Positions 47,472 through 56,401 of a stretch of DNA of 64,000 nucleotides are shown piece after piece. Position numbers and translations under genes: made by a program. Where the stretch lies: assembly GCA_024274705.1 (NCBI GenBank), contig JAJSAL010000189.1:1-64000 (forward strand), written 5' to 3'. This stretch comes from Spirochaetota bacterium. Its GTDB lineage: Bacteria > Spirochaetota > Spirochaetia > SPDA01 > JAJSAL01. Under the pieces are notes generated by a model that saw only the letters and a list, made by a program, of their open reading frames with translations, was not told the DNA's origin and made no database searches. The stretch's first letter is position 1. The number at the start of each line of letters is the position of its first letter.

Positions 47472-50400
47472 TTAAAAATGACTTCCCTGACGGTTGATCA
47501 ATTCTTCATCCCGTTCTGTAAGAGGTATCTGTTTCCCCCGGGAATCGAAAATAGCCACATCCAGGGCAAGTCCCCGTAGTTCCTGTACCAGTACGTTAAA
47601 AGATTCCGGTACCCCGGCGGCAGAAGACGGTTCCCCTTTTACGATACTCTCGTAAATCTTTGCCCGCCCGGTCATGTCGTCCGACTTGATGGTAAGCAGT
47701 TCCTGCAGCGTGTTCGCTGCGCCATAAGCTTCCAGGGCCCACACTTCCATCTCACCGAGCCGCTGTCCGCCGAACTGCGCTTTTCCGCCAAGGGGCTGCT
47801 GCGTTACCAGTGAATAGGGACCGGTGGACCGGGCATGCATCTTATCATCCACAAGATGATGGAGTTTCAGCATATACATGTATCCCACGAGAACCTTGTT
47901 CTGAAAGGGCTCTCCGGTTCTACCGTCATAGAGCGTCGTCTTTGAATTCTCCGGTAGATTCGCATCTTTAAGCTTTTCCATGATCATCTCGTTCGAAGCG
48001 GACTGGAATACCGGAGTCGCATACCATTCATCCAAGGCAACTCCTGCCCATCCCAGCTCTATTTCGAGAATCTGACCCAAGTTCATACGTGAAGGCACAC
48101 CTAATGGATTAAGACAGAGATCCAGCGGGGTCCCGTCCTCCATATAAGGCATATCTTCTTCAGGGAGTACCCTGGCAACGACACCTTTGTTTCCGTGCCT
48201 TCCGGCCATCTTGTCGCCTTCCTGAAGTTTTCTCTTGGTTGCGATAATAACTTTCACAACTTCATCCACACCGGGGCTCAGGTCGTCGCCTTCGGTCCGT
48301 TTCAACCGCTGGACATCAATGATCGTCCCTTCAACCCCGTGAGGAACTCTCAACGAGGTATCCCGAACTTCTTTCGCCTTTTCCCCGAAGATAGAATTGA
48401 GAAGTTTGAATTCCGGAGTGGTCTCTGTTTCCGATTTGGGTGTAACCTTTCCCACCAGGATATAACCGGATTTGACTTTTGCTCCGACGTGGATAATACC
48501 TTCTTCGTCAAGCTGCTCCAGTGATTTCTCGTTTGTATTAGGGATGTCCTGTGTGAGTTTCTCCGGGCCGAGTTTTGTTTCACGTACTTCGACAGAAAAT
48601 TCTTTTATATGCACAGAGGTGAAAATATCCTCTTTTACGACCTTTTCCGAAATGAGTATGGCATCTTCGAAGTTGTATCCGTTCCAGGGAACTAATCCCA
48701 CGAGAACATTTCTACCCAGTGCGAGCTCACCGAAATAGGTTGCCGGCCCGTCTGCCAGCACATCCCCTGCTTTTACTTTGTCCCCCACTTTCACCAGGGG
48801 TTTCTGATTATAACAGGTGTCCTGATTAGTCCGCTGATACTTACTCAAGTTGTATTCATCTTTTTCACCGGATGTGCCCGGGTTTTCAGGATCGATAATA
48901 ATCTGGCAGGAAGATACATATTCCACAGTCCCTGATCTGTCAGCTTTCAGTAGTGCTCCCGAATCGTAAGCCGTTTTTGCTTCCATTCCGGTTCCCACCC
49001 TGGGAGGTTCCGGGAAAACAAGGGGAACAGCCTGACGCTGCATGTTCGAACCCATAAGGGCCCTGTTCGCATCATCATGCTCCAGAAAGGGGATCAGGGA
49101 TGTACTGACTGAAATAACCTGTTTCGGTGAAACGTCCATATACTGAATGGAATCCGGGTTCTTTGTTATATAGTCACCGGCTTTCCTGACAGATATCAGG
49201 TCGGATTTAAACTTTCCGGTTTTCTCGATAGGAGCGTTTGCCTGGGCGATAAAGTATTTCTCCTCATCCATGGCGGAAAGATATTCAATTTTCTTTGTAG
49301 CCTTGCCATTTACCACCTTTCTGTAGGGTGTTTCGAGGAAGCCGTAATCATTTACCTTGGTGTAATTAGCCAGGGATACGATAAGTCCGATGTTCGGTCC
49401 TTCCGGTGTTTCAATGGGACACATCCGGCCGTAATGGGAGTAATGTACATCCCGTACTTCAAATCCCGCCCTGTCCCTGGATAGTCCTCCGGGGCCGAGG
49501 GCATTGAGGCGCCGTTTGTGTGTCAGTTCCGAGAGAGGATTGACCTGATCCATGAACTGGGAAAGCTGGCTGGAACCGAAAAACTCCTTGATAGCGGCAA
49601 CAATAGGTTTGATCGAGATGAGATCCTGAGGTTTGATGGTGTCCGTTTCTTTTAATGACATCCGCTCTTTGGCGATTCTCTCCATCCTGGCGAAGGCAGT
49701 CTTGAGCTGATTCGCCATTAGTTCCCCGACGGACCGGATACGGCGATTTCCCAGATGATCGATATCATCCACATTAGCTTCCCCGATGTACACCTTGATG
49801 AGGAAACCCATAGTGTTCACAATATCTTCCCGTGTAAGCACATGTTCTTTCACCGGGGGATCATAATCGAACTTCTTATTAAGCTTATATCGTCCCACGT
49901 CACCCATATCGTATCTTCGGGGGGTAAAAAACAAGGAACCCAAGTCCTTTTCCGCCGTTTCCAGGGTAATAGGTTCCCCGGGCATAAGTACCGAGTAGAG
50001 TGCTATAAGTGCGTCCTCCTTTGTCGGTTCATCGATACCGATCTCATCCCGGGTAAACTTTGCCTCTTCCCGTTCGAAACAGTTAAGAATGATCTGGGAA
50101 TGGAGACTCTCCGAATTTTCAAAATCGATGATTTCCACTTCATTTATCTCGGAATGGAGAAGTTCATCGACATCGTGGAGATGGATTTTATCACCCGCCT
50201 TGTACAGCTTTTTCTCTCCCTCTTCCCCCTCCTGGATATAGACCGCTTTGGAGAAGACCTTACCAACCAGTTCTTCTTTTTCTTCCCGTTTGTCAACGAC
50301 AGGCAGAAACTTCTTTTTATAGAAGATATCGATAATCTTTTCCCTGGAATCGAAGCCCAAGGCCCTCAGGAAGAGTGTTCCCAGGACCCTCTTCTTTCTG

Positions 50401-50975
50401 TCTATTTTTGTATAGACCAGTTCTTTTTTCTGATCTATCTCAAACTCCAGCCAGGAACCCCGGTAGGGAATGATCCTGGAAGAATAAACACCCTTTTCGT
50501 GGGAAAAGATAACACCCGGTGAGCGGTGGATCTGGCTTACGACAACACGTTCAGCACCATTGATAATAAAAGTACCCCGGTCTGTCATAAGTGGAATATC
50601 ACCCAGATAAATGTCTTTCTGCCGGATTTCTCCGGTATCCTGAAATATCAGGTTTATCCGGGCCTTGATGGGAACTGCATAAGTAAGCCCTTTCTGCTTA
50701 CACTCGTTCTCATCGAGTTTGATGTTGGTCTCGTCCAGGGTATAGTAGGTATACTCAAGGAGCATATCACCATTTGGACTTTCGATGGGAAACACCTGCT
50801 GGAACACATCTTCCAGCCCCTGCCGGTTCAACGGTTCACCCTTCAGTATCCTCTCCCTCTGCAGAAAACGCTCGTACGAGGCGAGCTGGATATCGATAAG
50901 ATTAGGCAGATCCATAACTTCGTAATATTCCTGCCCTATGTAAGTTCGCTTAATAGGCTTGCTTCTATCAAGCAT
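47472..50975 (-). CDS. rpoB: RNA polymerase beta subunit, Asn at the rifampicin 531 position
   Basis: 1167 aa from ATG 50975 ([20 protein letters not shown]), with a GGGGGGG Shine-Dalgarno; a GTG lies 6 nt earlier. The rifampicin pocket reads [20 protein letters not shown] followed by [20 protein letters not shown]. Aligned to E. coli, Ser531 is Asn (codon 49503-49505) and Asn518 is Val. Asn531 is the change associated with natural rifampicin resistance in spirochaetes. The C-terminal clamp ends [13 protein letters not shown]. Confidence 0.99.
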   Translation of the reverse strand: MLDRSKPIKRTYIGQEYYEVMDLPNLIDIQLASYERFLQRERILKGEPLNRQGLEDVFQQVFPIESPNGDMLLEYTYYTLDETNIKLDENECKQKGLTYAVPIKARINLIFQDTGEIRQKDIYLGDIPLMTDRGTFIINGAERVVVSQIHRSPGVIFSHEKGVYSSRIIPYRGSWLEFEIDQKKELVYTKIDRKKRVLGTLFLRALGFDSREKIIDIFYKKKFLPVVDKREEKEELVGKVFSKAVYIQEGEEGEKKLYKAGDKIHLHDVDELLHSEINEVEIIDFENSESLHSQIILNCFEREEAKFTRDEIGIDEPTKEDALIALYSVLMPGEPITLETAEKDLGSLFFTPRRYDMGDVGRYKLNKKFDYDPPVKEHVLTREDIVNTMGFLIKVYIGEANVDDIDHLGNRRIRSVGELMANQLKTAFARMERIAKERMSLKETDTIKPQDLISIKPIVAAIKEFFGSSQLSQFMDQVNPLSELTHKRRLNALGPGGLSRDRAGFEVRDVHYSHYGRMCPIETPEGPNIGLIVSLANYTKVNDYGFLETPYRKVVNGKATKKIEYLSAMDEEKYFIAQANAPIEKTGKFKSDLISVRKAGDYITKNPDSIQYMDVSPKQVISVSTSLIPFLEHDDANRALMGSNMQRQAVPLVFPEPPRVGTGMEAKTAYDSGALLKADRSGTVEYVSSCQIIIDPENPGTSGEKDEYNLSKYQRTNQDTCYNQKPLVKVGDKVKAGDVLADGPATYFGELALGRNVLVGLVPWNGYNFEDAILISEKVVKEDIFTSVHIKEFSVEVRETKLGPEKLTQDIPNTNEKSLEQLDEEGIIHVGAKVKSGYILVGKVTPKSETETTPEFKLLNSIFGEKAKEVRDTSLRVPHGVEGTIIDVQRLKRTEGDDLSPGVDEVVKVIIATKRKLQEGDKMAGRHGNKGVVARVLPEEDMPYMEDGTPLDLCLNPLGVPSRMNLGQILEIELGWAGVALDEWYATPVFQSASNEMIMEKLKDANLPENSKTTLYDGRTGEPFQNKVLVGYMYMLKLHHLVDDKMHARSTGPYSLVTQQPLGGKAQFGGQRLGEMEVWALEAYGAANTLQELLTIKSDDMTGRAKIYESIVKGEPSSAAGVPESFNVLVQELRGLALDVAIFDSRGKQIPLTERDEELINRQGSHF

Positions 50976-51002
50976 GTGCACCCCCCCTGACGTCAGTAAA
51001 CC

Positions 51003-51028
51003 ACCGGTACCTGTACCGGTTCCGGTGG
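51003..51028 (-). other. Hairpin in the rpoB leader
   Basis: ACCGGTAC-CT-GTACCGGT is a perfect 8-bp stem nested in a wider CCACCGG/CCGGTGG pairing, 28 nt before the rpoB ATG. A weak AT-rich hairpin AAATAAC/GTTATTT lies at 51055-51072. Between rplL and rpoB many bacteria attenuate transcription; no U-tract follows the strong stem, so its role is open. Confidence 0.6.
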
Positions 51029-51166
51029 CTTGTGAGTTGGTCTAATGTGTCTAAAAATAACAAATGTTATTTATCGTTCTCCTGTATCGCTCATTCCGCT
51101 CTTTTATCTGGCAAGAACTTCCAGGAAAGCCTTCTTACGGTCACAAGAAACATGCAGCGGTTTGAT

Positions 51167-51556
51167 TTATTTAACCTCTACTACGGCTCCCGCAGCTTCA
51201 AGCTTTTCTTTCATTGCACCCGCTTCTTCTTTGGAGATTCCTTCTTTCAGGACTTTTTCTCCGCTTTCTACTACTTCCTTCGCCTCTTTCAGACCGAGTC
51301 CTGTAATAGCGCGAACCTCCTTAATTACCGGGATCTTTTTGCCCTCATTAAAGCTCTTGAGCACAACATCGAATTCGGTCTTTTCTTCTTCAGCTTCGGC
51401 TACAGCGCCTCCGGTTGCACCTGCAGCAGCAACTGCCACAGGTGCAGCGGCTGTAACTCCGAATTTTTCTTCCATTGCTTTCACTAGTTCCGATACTTCC
51501 AGTACCGTCATGTTCGCAATAGCATCCAGGATTTCTTCTGGTTTAAGGGTAGCCAT
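51167..51556 (-). CDS. rplL: 50S ribosomal protein L7/L12
   Basis: 129 aa from ATG 51556 ([20 protein letters not shown]), with AGGAGA upstream. The N-terminal dimerisation domain, the Ala-rich hinge ([20 protein letters not shown]) and the factor-binding C-terminal domain ([20 protein letters not shown]) are complete. Forms the stalk that recruits EF-Tu and EF-G. Confidence 0.98.
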   Translation of the reverse strand: MATLKPEEILDAIANMTVLEVSELVKAMEEKFGVTAAAPVAVAAAGATGGAVAEAEEEKTEFDVVLKSFNEGKKIPVIKEVRAITGLGLKEAKEVVESGEKVLKEGISKEEAGAMKEKLEAAGAVVEVK

Positions 51557-51581
51557 ATTATCTTCTCCTTTCACTTCTTCG

Positions 51582-51621
51582 GCAGCAGTAGCATGCTACT
51601 TCTTAGGAAGACTAATGCTGC
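51582..51621 (-). other. Three-way-junction structure between rplJ and rplL
   Basis: Outer arms GCAGCA/TGCTGC (51582-51587 and 51616-51621) enclose GTAGCATGCTAC (51588-51599) and TTAG-GAAGA-CTAA (51603-51615). Such structure could tune the high rplL synthesis needed for four or more stalk copies per ribosome. Confidence 0.5.
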
Positions 51622-51629
51622 TCTTATAT

Positions 51630-52163
51630 TCATGAGGATCCTTTCTGATCCGCAACTGCCTGTAGTGTACGCACGAATTTCGTTATCACGCCGGTCATTC
51701 CGTATACAAGATTCTGCCTAGGAGCGTTCATCGTTCCCATAAGGATAGCGTATAGTTCTGCTTTTGACGGCAGCTTGGAAAACGCCACAATCTGGTCCTT
51801 GTCAAAGATGTTCCCACCGATGAGCGCACCTTTCATATCCAGAGGCATATCTTTCGCCATCTCTACCAGCGTTTTCGCGATAGGCCCGGATTCATCTTCC
51901 GGGAGGGCTACCGCTGTGGGTCCAATGAGGAAATCATCCAAACCCTGGTGGTGAAGCTCTTTAAACGCAATCTTTGCAAATCTGTTCTTGATTACTTTAT
52001 ATTCCGCCTGCTGTTCCCGAAGCTTGTTACGCAAAAGGGTGATCTGTTCAACCGTCAGTCCCCGGTAATCGGTAAAGATAAAATCGTTACTTTTTTCAAA
52101 GCGTTCTTTAAGCACCTTCACCGCGTCTATCTTATATTGCTGAACCTGTTTTCCTTCCAACAT
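51630..52163 (-). CDS. rplJ: 50S ribosomal protein L10
   Basis: 177 aa; base of the L7/L12 stalk. FTDYRGLTVEQITLLRNKLR and VIKNRFAKIAFKE are family signatures, and the C-terminal helices (VYGMTGVITKFVRTLQAVAD) hold the L12 dimers. Only 3 nt after rplA, leaving no room for the classic L10 mRNA leader. Confidence 0.97.
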   Translation of the reverse strand: MLEGKQVQQYKIDAVKVLKERFEKSNDFIFTDYRGLTVEQITLLRNKLREQQAEYKVIKNRFAKIAFKELHHQGLDDFLIGPTAVALPEDESGPIAKTLVEMAKDMPLDMKGALIGGNIFDKDQIVAFSKLPSKAELYAILMGTMNAPRQNLVYGMTGVITKFVRTLQAVADQKGSS

Positions 52164-52166
52164 ACC

Positions 52167-52868
52167 TTATGCTCCTTGTGCAGCCGTTTCTTTCGGCGAT
52201 ACTTTGACACCTGGTCCCATTGTGGAGGCGACACAGATCGATTCGACGAACTCACCTTTTATATCCGTTGGTTTTTTTCGTTCAATCTCTTCCAGAACGA
52301 TCTGAACATTCTCCGCAATCTTTTCCGCATCCATGGACACCTTGCCCACAGAAAGATGTACTACACCGGTTTTATCCGACCGGAATTCGACACGTCCCTG
52401 TTTAAGCTCTCCCAGGGCTGCCTTTAAATCGAAAGTAACAGTCCGGGTTTTCGGGTTCGGCATCAGACCTCTCCGTCCAAGAATCTGTCCAAGTTTACCA
52501 ACATCTTTCATCATATCCGGAGTAGCAACCGCAACATCAAAATCGAGCCATCCGCCTTTAATTTTTTCGATGAGATCTTCGTCTCCCACATAGGTGGCAC
52601 CCGCTTCCCGGGCTTCCGTTGCTTTATCTCCCTTGGCGAACACGAGGATCTTCTTTTCATCCCCGAACTGGTGAGGCAACACCAGGGTGTCCCTGACACT
52701 CTGACTTTTCTTCAGATTCAGCCTGAGGTGAATCTCCACGGTTTCGTCGAATTTGGCAAATGCCAGCTCTTTTACCAGTTGCAGCGCTTTCTGACAGGCA
52801 AACTTTTCCTGCTTATCGTAGGTTTTCAGGGCTTCCTGATATTTCTTCCCGTGTTTCACAGTGCTCAC
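52167..52868 (-). CDS. rplA: 50S ribosomal protein L1
   Basis: 233 aa; the movable stalk at the E site, and in E. coli a repressor of the L11 operon m[23 protein letters not shown] with [19 protein letters not shown] are diagnostic. Overlaps rplK by 4 bp (ATGA). Confidence 0.98.
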   Translation of the reverse strand: MSTVKHGKKYQEALKTYDKQEKFACQKALQLVKELAFAKFDETVEIHLRLNLKKSQSVRDTLVLPHQFGDEKKILVFAKGDKATEAREAGATYVGDEDLIEKIKGGWLDFDVAVATPDMMKDVGKLGQILGRRGLMPNPKTRTVTFDLKAALGELKQGRVEFRSDKTGVVHLSVGKVSMDAEKIAENVQIVLEEIERKKPTDIKGEFVESICVASTMGPGVKVSPKETAAQGA

Positions 52869-53296
52869 CCTCCTACTTCCACGCCCATGGACCGGGCGGT
52901 GCCGGCAATAATCTTCATGGCGGCATCTATATCATTCGCATTGAGGTCGGGCATCTTGATCTCGGCAATCTCCTTGAGCTGAGTTTTTGAGATGGTTGCT
53001 ACCTTCTCTTTATTCGGCTCCGGGGATCCGCTTTCCAGCTTACATGCTTTTTTTATCAGCACCGCCGCAGGAGGTGTTTTCGTTATGAAAGTGAAACTTT
53101 TGTCCTGATACACCGTAATGACTACGGGAATCAGCAATCCGGGTTCCACACTTTTCGTCCTGTCATTGAACTGCTGAACGAACTGGGGAGCGCTTACCCC
53201 ATGAGGACCTAAAGCCGGCCCAACCGGAGGGGCAGGCGTAGCCTTACCCGCCGGAACCTGCAACTTGATAAGCGTAGATACTTTCTTCTTTGCCAT
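52865..53296 (-). CDS. rplK: 50S ribosomal protein L11
   Basis: 143 aa; GTPase-centre protein, target of thiopeptides and needed for RelA-type stringent response. [20 protein letters not shown] at the N-terminus and [14 protein letters not shown] at the C-terminus are invariant-type. Preceded by two adjacent hairpins in the 98-nt gap behind nusG. Confidence 0.98.
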   Translation of the reverse strand: MAKKKVSTLIKLQVPAGKATPAPPVGPALGPHGVSAPQFVQQFNDRTKSVEPGLLIPVVITVYQDKSFTFITKTPPAAVLIKKACKLESGSPEPNKEKVATISKTQLKEIAEIKMPDLNANDIDAAMKIIAGTARSMGVEVGG

Positions 53297-53356
53297 ATGT
53301 TACTCCAAAACGTGGTATTAACGCCCAACCCTTACTACCCGGTCGAGCTCCCATCC

Positions 53357-53394
53357 CGGTTCCCAACGGGAACCGTGCCTGTCCGGAAACAGGC
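53357..53394 (-). other. Paired hairpins directly behind nusG, in the rplK leader
   Basis: GCCTGT-CCGGAA-ACAGGC (53377-53394) begins on the base next to the nusG stop codon, and CGGTTCCC-AAC-GGGAACCG (53357-53375) follows 1 nt later. No T-tract. In E. coli L1 binds the L11 leader; whether these stems imitate its rRNA target I cannot tell. Confidence 0.6.
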
Positions 53395-53949
53395 TTATAT
53401 CTTTTCCACCTGCATGAAATCAACTTCTACAGGGGTATATCTTCCGAAAATTCCTACGGTAACCCGCAGTTTACCCTTTTCCGAATTGGCCTCTTCCACA
53501 GTTCCGGTAAACGTATCAAAAGGGCCGTCGACGATACGTACAGTCTCACCGACACTGAAAGACTGCCTTGTTATCATCGACTTTTCTGTTTTTATTTCTC
53601 CGATTTTTTGCAGAATAGACCGCGCTTCTTCCGCTGAAATGGGCCGCGGCCGTGTACTCCCAATAGAACCAACAAAACCGGTAACGCCCTGGATCTTTCG
53701 AATGTGTCCACATACTTCCTTCCAGCCCCGGTCGGGTAAATCCATTTCCACAATGATATACCCAGGGAGAAACTTTTTCGTACTCGTTTTTTTCTTTCCG
53801 TCCTTTATTTCCACCACTTCTTCTGATGGAACCTTTACATCTGATACCGCATCTTCCAAGACACCGTTTTCAATCAGCTTCCGTATATGTTTTTCTACCT
53901 TATTTTCATATCCGGAGTATGTATGGACTACATACCAACCTTTTGCCAT
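53395..53949 (-). CDS. nusG: Transcription elongation/antitermination factor NusG
   Basis: 184 aa. The N-terminal NGN domain (MAKGWYVVHTYSGYENKVEK) contacts RNA polymerase; the C-terminal KOW domain (GETVRIVDGPFDTFTGTVEE) binds S10 or Rho. Between them is a lysine-rich insert (KDGKKKTSTKKFLPGY). Follows secE by 29 nt. Confidence 0.98.
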   Translation of the reverse strand: MAKGWYVVHTYSGYENKVEKHIRKLIENGVLEDAVSDVKVPSEEVVEIKDGKKKTSTKKFLPGYIIVEMDLPDRGWKEVCGHIRKIQGVTGFVGSIGSTRPRPISAEEARSILQKIGEIKTEKSMITRQSFSVGETVRIVDGPFDTFTGTVEEANSEKGKLRVTVGIFGRYTPVEVDFMQVEKI

Positions 53950-53978
53950 AAACCTCTATTCCTGAAACAACTTTGGGG

Positions 53979-54158
53979 CTAAAAAATTAAATCAATGCCG
54001 AAAAGCAAGAGAAAATCCACAAGGCCGAGAATAACCGCAAAAATGATCGTGGAAATAATAACGACCTTCACAGAAGAACTCACTTCGGACCTGCTTGGCC
54101 AGATGACTTTTCTGAGCTCAGCGTAACTGTCTTTAAAGAACTGTATAATCTTCTTCAT
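53979..54158 (-). CDS. secE: Protein translocase subunit SecE
   Basis: 59 aa: an amphipathic N-terminal part (MKKIIQFFKDSYAELRKVIW then PSRSEV), the conserved cytoplasmic helix, and one transmembrane segment (VVIISTIIFAVILGLVDFLL). The short single-span form is usual outside enterobacteria. The ATG is at 54158 and the TAG at 53979-53981, between tRNA-Trp and nusG as in most bacteria. Confidence 0.97.
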   Translation of the reverse strand: MKKIIQFFKDSYAELRKVIWPSRSEVSSSVKVVIISTIIFAVILGLVDFLLLFGIDLIF

Positions 54159-54175
54159 TCCACGCTCCTATATAC

Positions 54176-54248
54176 AGGCCAGGTAGGATTCGAACCTACA
54201 ACATCCGGTTTTGGAGACCGGCGCTCTAGCCATTGGAGCTACTGGCCT
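54176..54248 (-). tRNA. trnW: tRNA-Trp (anticodon CCA)
   Basis: A 73-nt cloverleaf on the minus strand: acceptor arms AGGCCAG/CTGGCCT, anticodon stem CCGGT...ACCGG with loop CTCCAAA (anticodon CCA), and T-loop GGTTCGAATCC. CCA is not encoded. Lies between rpmG and secE, a conserved tRNA-Trp/secE/nusG arrangement. Confidence 0.97.
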
Positions 54249-54272
54249 AGGTATACTCATTTTTTATTTAAA

Positions 54273-54449
54273 TTATTTTACCTTTGCTTCTTTATGAAGC
54301 GTGTGTTTGCGATCAAATTTACAATATTTTTTGATTTCCATCTTTCCCTGCATGTTCTTCCGGTTCTTTTTTGTTGTATAGTTACGCCTGTTGCACTCAG
54401 TACACTGCAGCGCAATAATTTCTATTGCTCCTTTTTTTGTCTTCGCCAT
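54273..54449 (-). CDS. rpmG: 50S ribosomal protein L33
   Basis: 58 aa from ATG 54449 ([20 protein letters not shown]). The zinc knuckle is CTEC in the first half, but the second pair reads [12 protein letters not shown], so one Cys is replaced by Asp, as in some L33 variants. Located between tRNA-Thr and tRNA-Trp. Confidence 0.95.
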   Translation of the reverse strand: MAKTKKGAIEIIALQCTECNRRNYTTKKNRKNMQGKMEIKKYCKFDRKHTLHKEAKVK

Positions 54450-54527
54450 GAATATACTACTCCTGCTATACTGTAGAGCGTCAATGTACGCAAAATAACC
54501 TTGTGTGTCAACGGGCCTAACGAAAAA

Positions 54528-54600
54528 AGCCCTCGATCGGATTTGAACCGATGACCCCCTCCTTACCATGGAGGTGCTCTGCCAACTGAGCTACAAGGGC
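54528..54600 (-). tRNA. trnT: tRNA-Thr (anticodon GGT)
   Basis: A 73-nt cloverleaf on the minus strand: GCCCTTG/CGAGGGC acceptor (one G-U), D arm AGCTCAGTTGGCAGAGC, anticodon stem CCTCC/GGAGG with loop ATGGTAA (anticodon GGT), T-arm TCGGTTCAAATCCGA. First gene of the translation super-cluster, just behind the promoter at 54623-54651. Confidence 0.97.
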
Positions 54601-54622
54601 AATAACATAATTGAGTCCGGCC

Positions 54623-54651
54623 AACCTATCAGAAAACCTTGTTTTTGTCAA
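54623..54651 (-). promoter_or_regulatory. Promoter of tRNA-Thr and probably secE-nusG
   Basis: Minus strand TTGACA (54646-54651, perfect), 17-nt spacer, TAGGTT (54623-54628). The -10 is weak, but position and spacing are right: the tRNA begins 22 nt downstream. A GC-rich stretch follows (GGCCGG), as in stringently controlled promoters. Confidence 0.65.
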
Positions 54652-54749
54652 GAATGCTGAACAGCAGGAACCGTGAGGGTAGATTAACCCATTCTTGCCT
54701 CCACAGAATATACAGGTACAAAGGCCGGCCAATCCTGTGGCAAACTGTC

Positions 54750-54778
54750 TTGCATAAAAAGATACAAAAATGTAGGAT
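54750..54778 (+). promoter_or_regulatory. Possible promoter of the NifA-like gene
   Basis: Plus strand TTGCAT (54750-54755), 17-nt spacer, TAGGAT (54773-54778), ending 8 nt before ATG 54787. The AGGA inside the -10 box could instead be the Shine-Dalgarno, so this is ambiguous. Confidence 0.4.
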
Positions 54779-54786
54779 TGATATTT

Positions 54787-56358
54787 ATGGCGGTTGAACA
54801 ATTAAAAGAAGGAAAATTACACTATCGCAGGAAAATACAGGAACTCTCCCTCCTCTTCGAGATAAGCCGGACGCTGGACGAAAGCCTCGATATAAAAGAG
54901 GTAATTAGCCCGGTACTCCGTCTCGTCGCTGAACACTTAGGGATGCTCCGCGGTACTATTTCCCTTTTAAACCGGCAGACCAGGGAAATTTCCATTGAAG
55001 CTGCATACGGACTATCCAATTCCCAACAGCGTAAAGGGAAATACCGTCTGGGCGAAGGGATTACCGGGCAGGTTGTACAAAGCGGGCAGCCTACGGTTAT
55101 TCCTCATATTTCCGATGATCCGACCTTTCTGGACCGAACGGGAGCACGAAAAGGAACGAAGAAGGGGAACATGTCCTTTATCTGTGTCCCCATCAAGATC
55201 GGTAAGGAAACTATAGGAGCATTGAGCGTGGACCGCTACTTTACCGAGGACATTGGCCTCGACGAGGACGTCCGCCTTCTCTCTATCATAGCATCCATGA
55301 TTGCCCAGGCGGTAAAGCTGAGACAGTCCCTGCAGGAAGAACGGCAGCGCCTTCTGGAAGAAAACACACGGCTTCAGGAAGAACTGAAGGACCGGTTCCG
55401 TCCGTCCAATATCATCGGGAACACCAGTATCATGCAGGAAGCCTTCGACCTGGTTGCCCAGGTGTCAAAAAGTGATGCCACCGTGCTGATACGAGGAGAG
55501 AGCGGTACCGGGAAAGAACTGTTCGCCCATGCCTTACACTACAACAGTCTTCGCGCGGATAAACCGTTTATCAAGGTAAACTGCGCAGCCCTGCCGGAAA
55601 CCATTATAGAAAGCGAGCTTTTCGGCCACGAAAAAGGGGCATTCACCAGCGCCGTATCCACGAGGAAAGGCCGGTTCGAACTCGCCAACAACGGAACCAT
55701 TTTTCTGGACGAAATCGGCGACCTTTCTCCTACGGTTCAGGTCAAACTGCTCCGGGCACTGCAGGAGAAGGAATTCGAACGGGTGGGAGGCAACACAACA
55801 CTTCGCACCAATGTCCGGATCATCGCGGCAACGAACCGGAATTTAGAGCTGTTGATGACGAAAGAAAAATTCCGGGAGGACTTATATTACAGACTTAACG
55901 TATTTCCCATCCACATTCCTCCCTTGAGGGACAGAAAGAGCGATATCATTATGCTTGCGGACCATTTCATCGAAAAGTACAGCAAGCAGAACAAGAAAAG
56001 TATCAAACGGATATCCACACCGGCGATCAACCTCCTTATGAGCTATCACTGGCCGGGTAATGTTCGGGAACTGGAAAACGTAATCGAGCGGGCTGTACTC
56101 CTGTCAACAGATGATGTGGTTCACGGGCATCACCTGCCTCCTAGCCTCCAGTCTGCGGAGTCCACCGATACCGGTTTGCACAGCACGTTGAATGAAGCCC
56201 TGGATAATCTTGAGCGGGAACTTATCCTGGATTCTCTTAAGTCGACGAAAGGGAATATGGCAAAAGCCGCCCGCAGACTGGGGATAACCGAACGCATCAT
56301 GGGACTGAGAGTGAACAAGCACAACATAGACAACTTGAAATACCGTACCGGCAGGTAG
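54787..56358 (+). CDS. NifA-like sigma54-dependent transcriptional activator (GAF-AAA+-Fis HTH)
   Basis: 523 aa. An N-terminal GAF sensory domain (~25-175), an AAA+ sigma54-interaction domain (~205-440; Walker A GESGTGKE, Walker [12 protein letters not shown]-type [11 protein letters not shown], arginine-finger region [20 protein letters not shown]) and a C-terminal Fis-type HTH ([20 protein letters not shown]) typical of NifA. The sigma54-contacting loop reads GAFTSA instead of GAFTGA. No NifA Cys-rich linker. Likely a nitrogen-responsive activator given glnE directly downstream; no nif genes are in the window, so a true NifA role is unproven. Confidence 0.85.
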   Translation: MAVEQLKEGKLHYRRKIQELSLLFEISRTLDESLDIKEVISPVLRLVAEHLGMLRGTISLLNRQTREISIEAAYGLSNSQQRKGKYRLGEGITGQVVQSGQPTVIPHISDDPTFLDRTGARKGTKKGNMSFICVPIKIGKETIGALSVDRYFTEDIGLDEDVRLLSIIASMIAQAVKLRQSLQEERQRLLEENTRLQEELKDRFRPSNIIGNTSIMQEAFDLVAQVSKSDATVLIRGESGTGKELFAHALHYNSLRADKPFIKVNCAALPETIIESELFGHEKGAFTSAVSTRKGRFELANNGTIFLDEIGDLSPTVQVKLLRALQEKEFERVGGNTTLRTNVRIIAATNRNLELLMTKEKFREDLYYRLNVFPIHIPPLRDRKSDIIMLADHFIEKYSKQNKKSIKRISTPAINLLMSYHWPGNVRELENVIERAVLLSTDDVVHGHHLPPSLQSAESTDTGLHSTLNEALDNLERELILDSLKSTKGNMAKAARRLGITERIMGLRVNKHNIDNLKYRTGR

Positions 56359-56401
56359 TCCCTTTCTTTACAAAAACCGGTACTTATACAACAATTACTG
56401 T

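Noticed and set aside
54738-54756. Sigma54-like site TGGC...TTGCA before the NifA-like gene
   Set aside because: GG and GC are separated by 11 nt instead of the required 10, so strict -24/-12 spacing fails.
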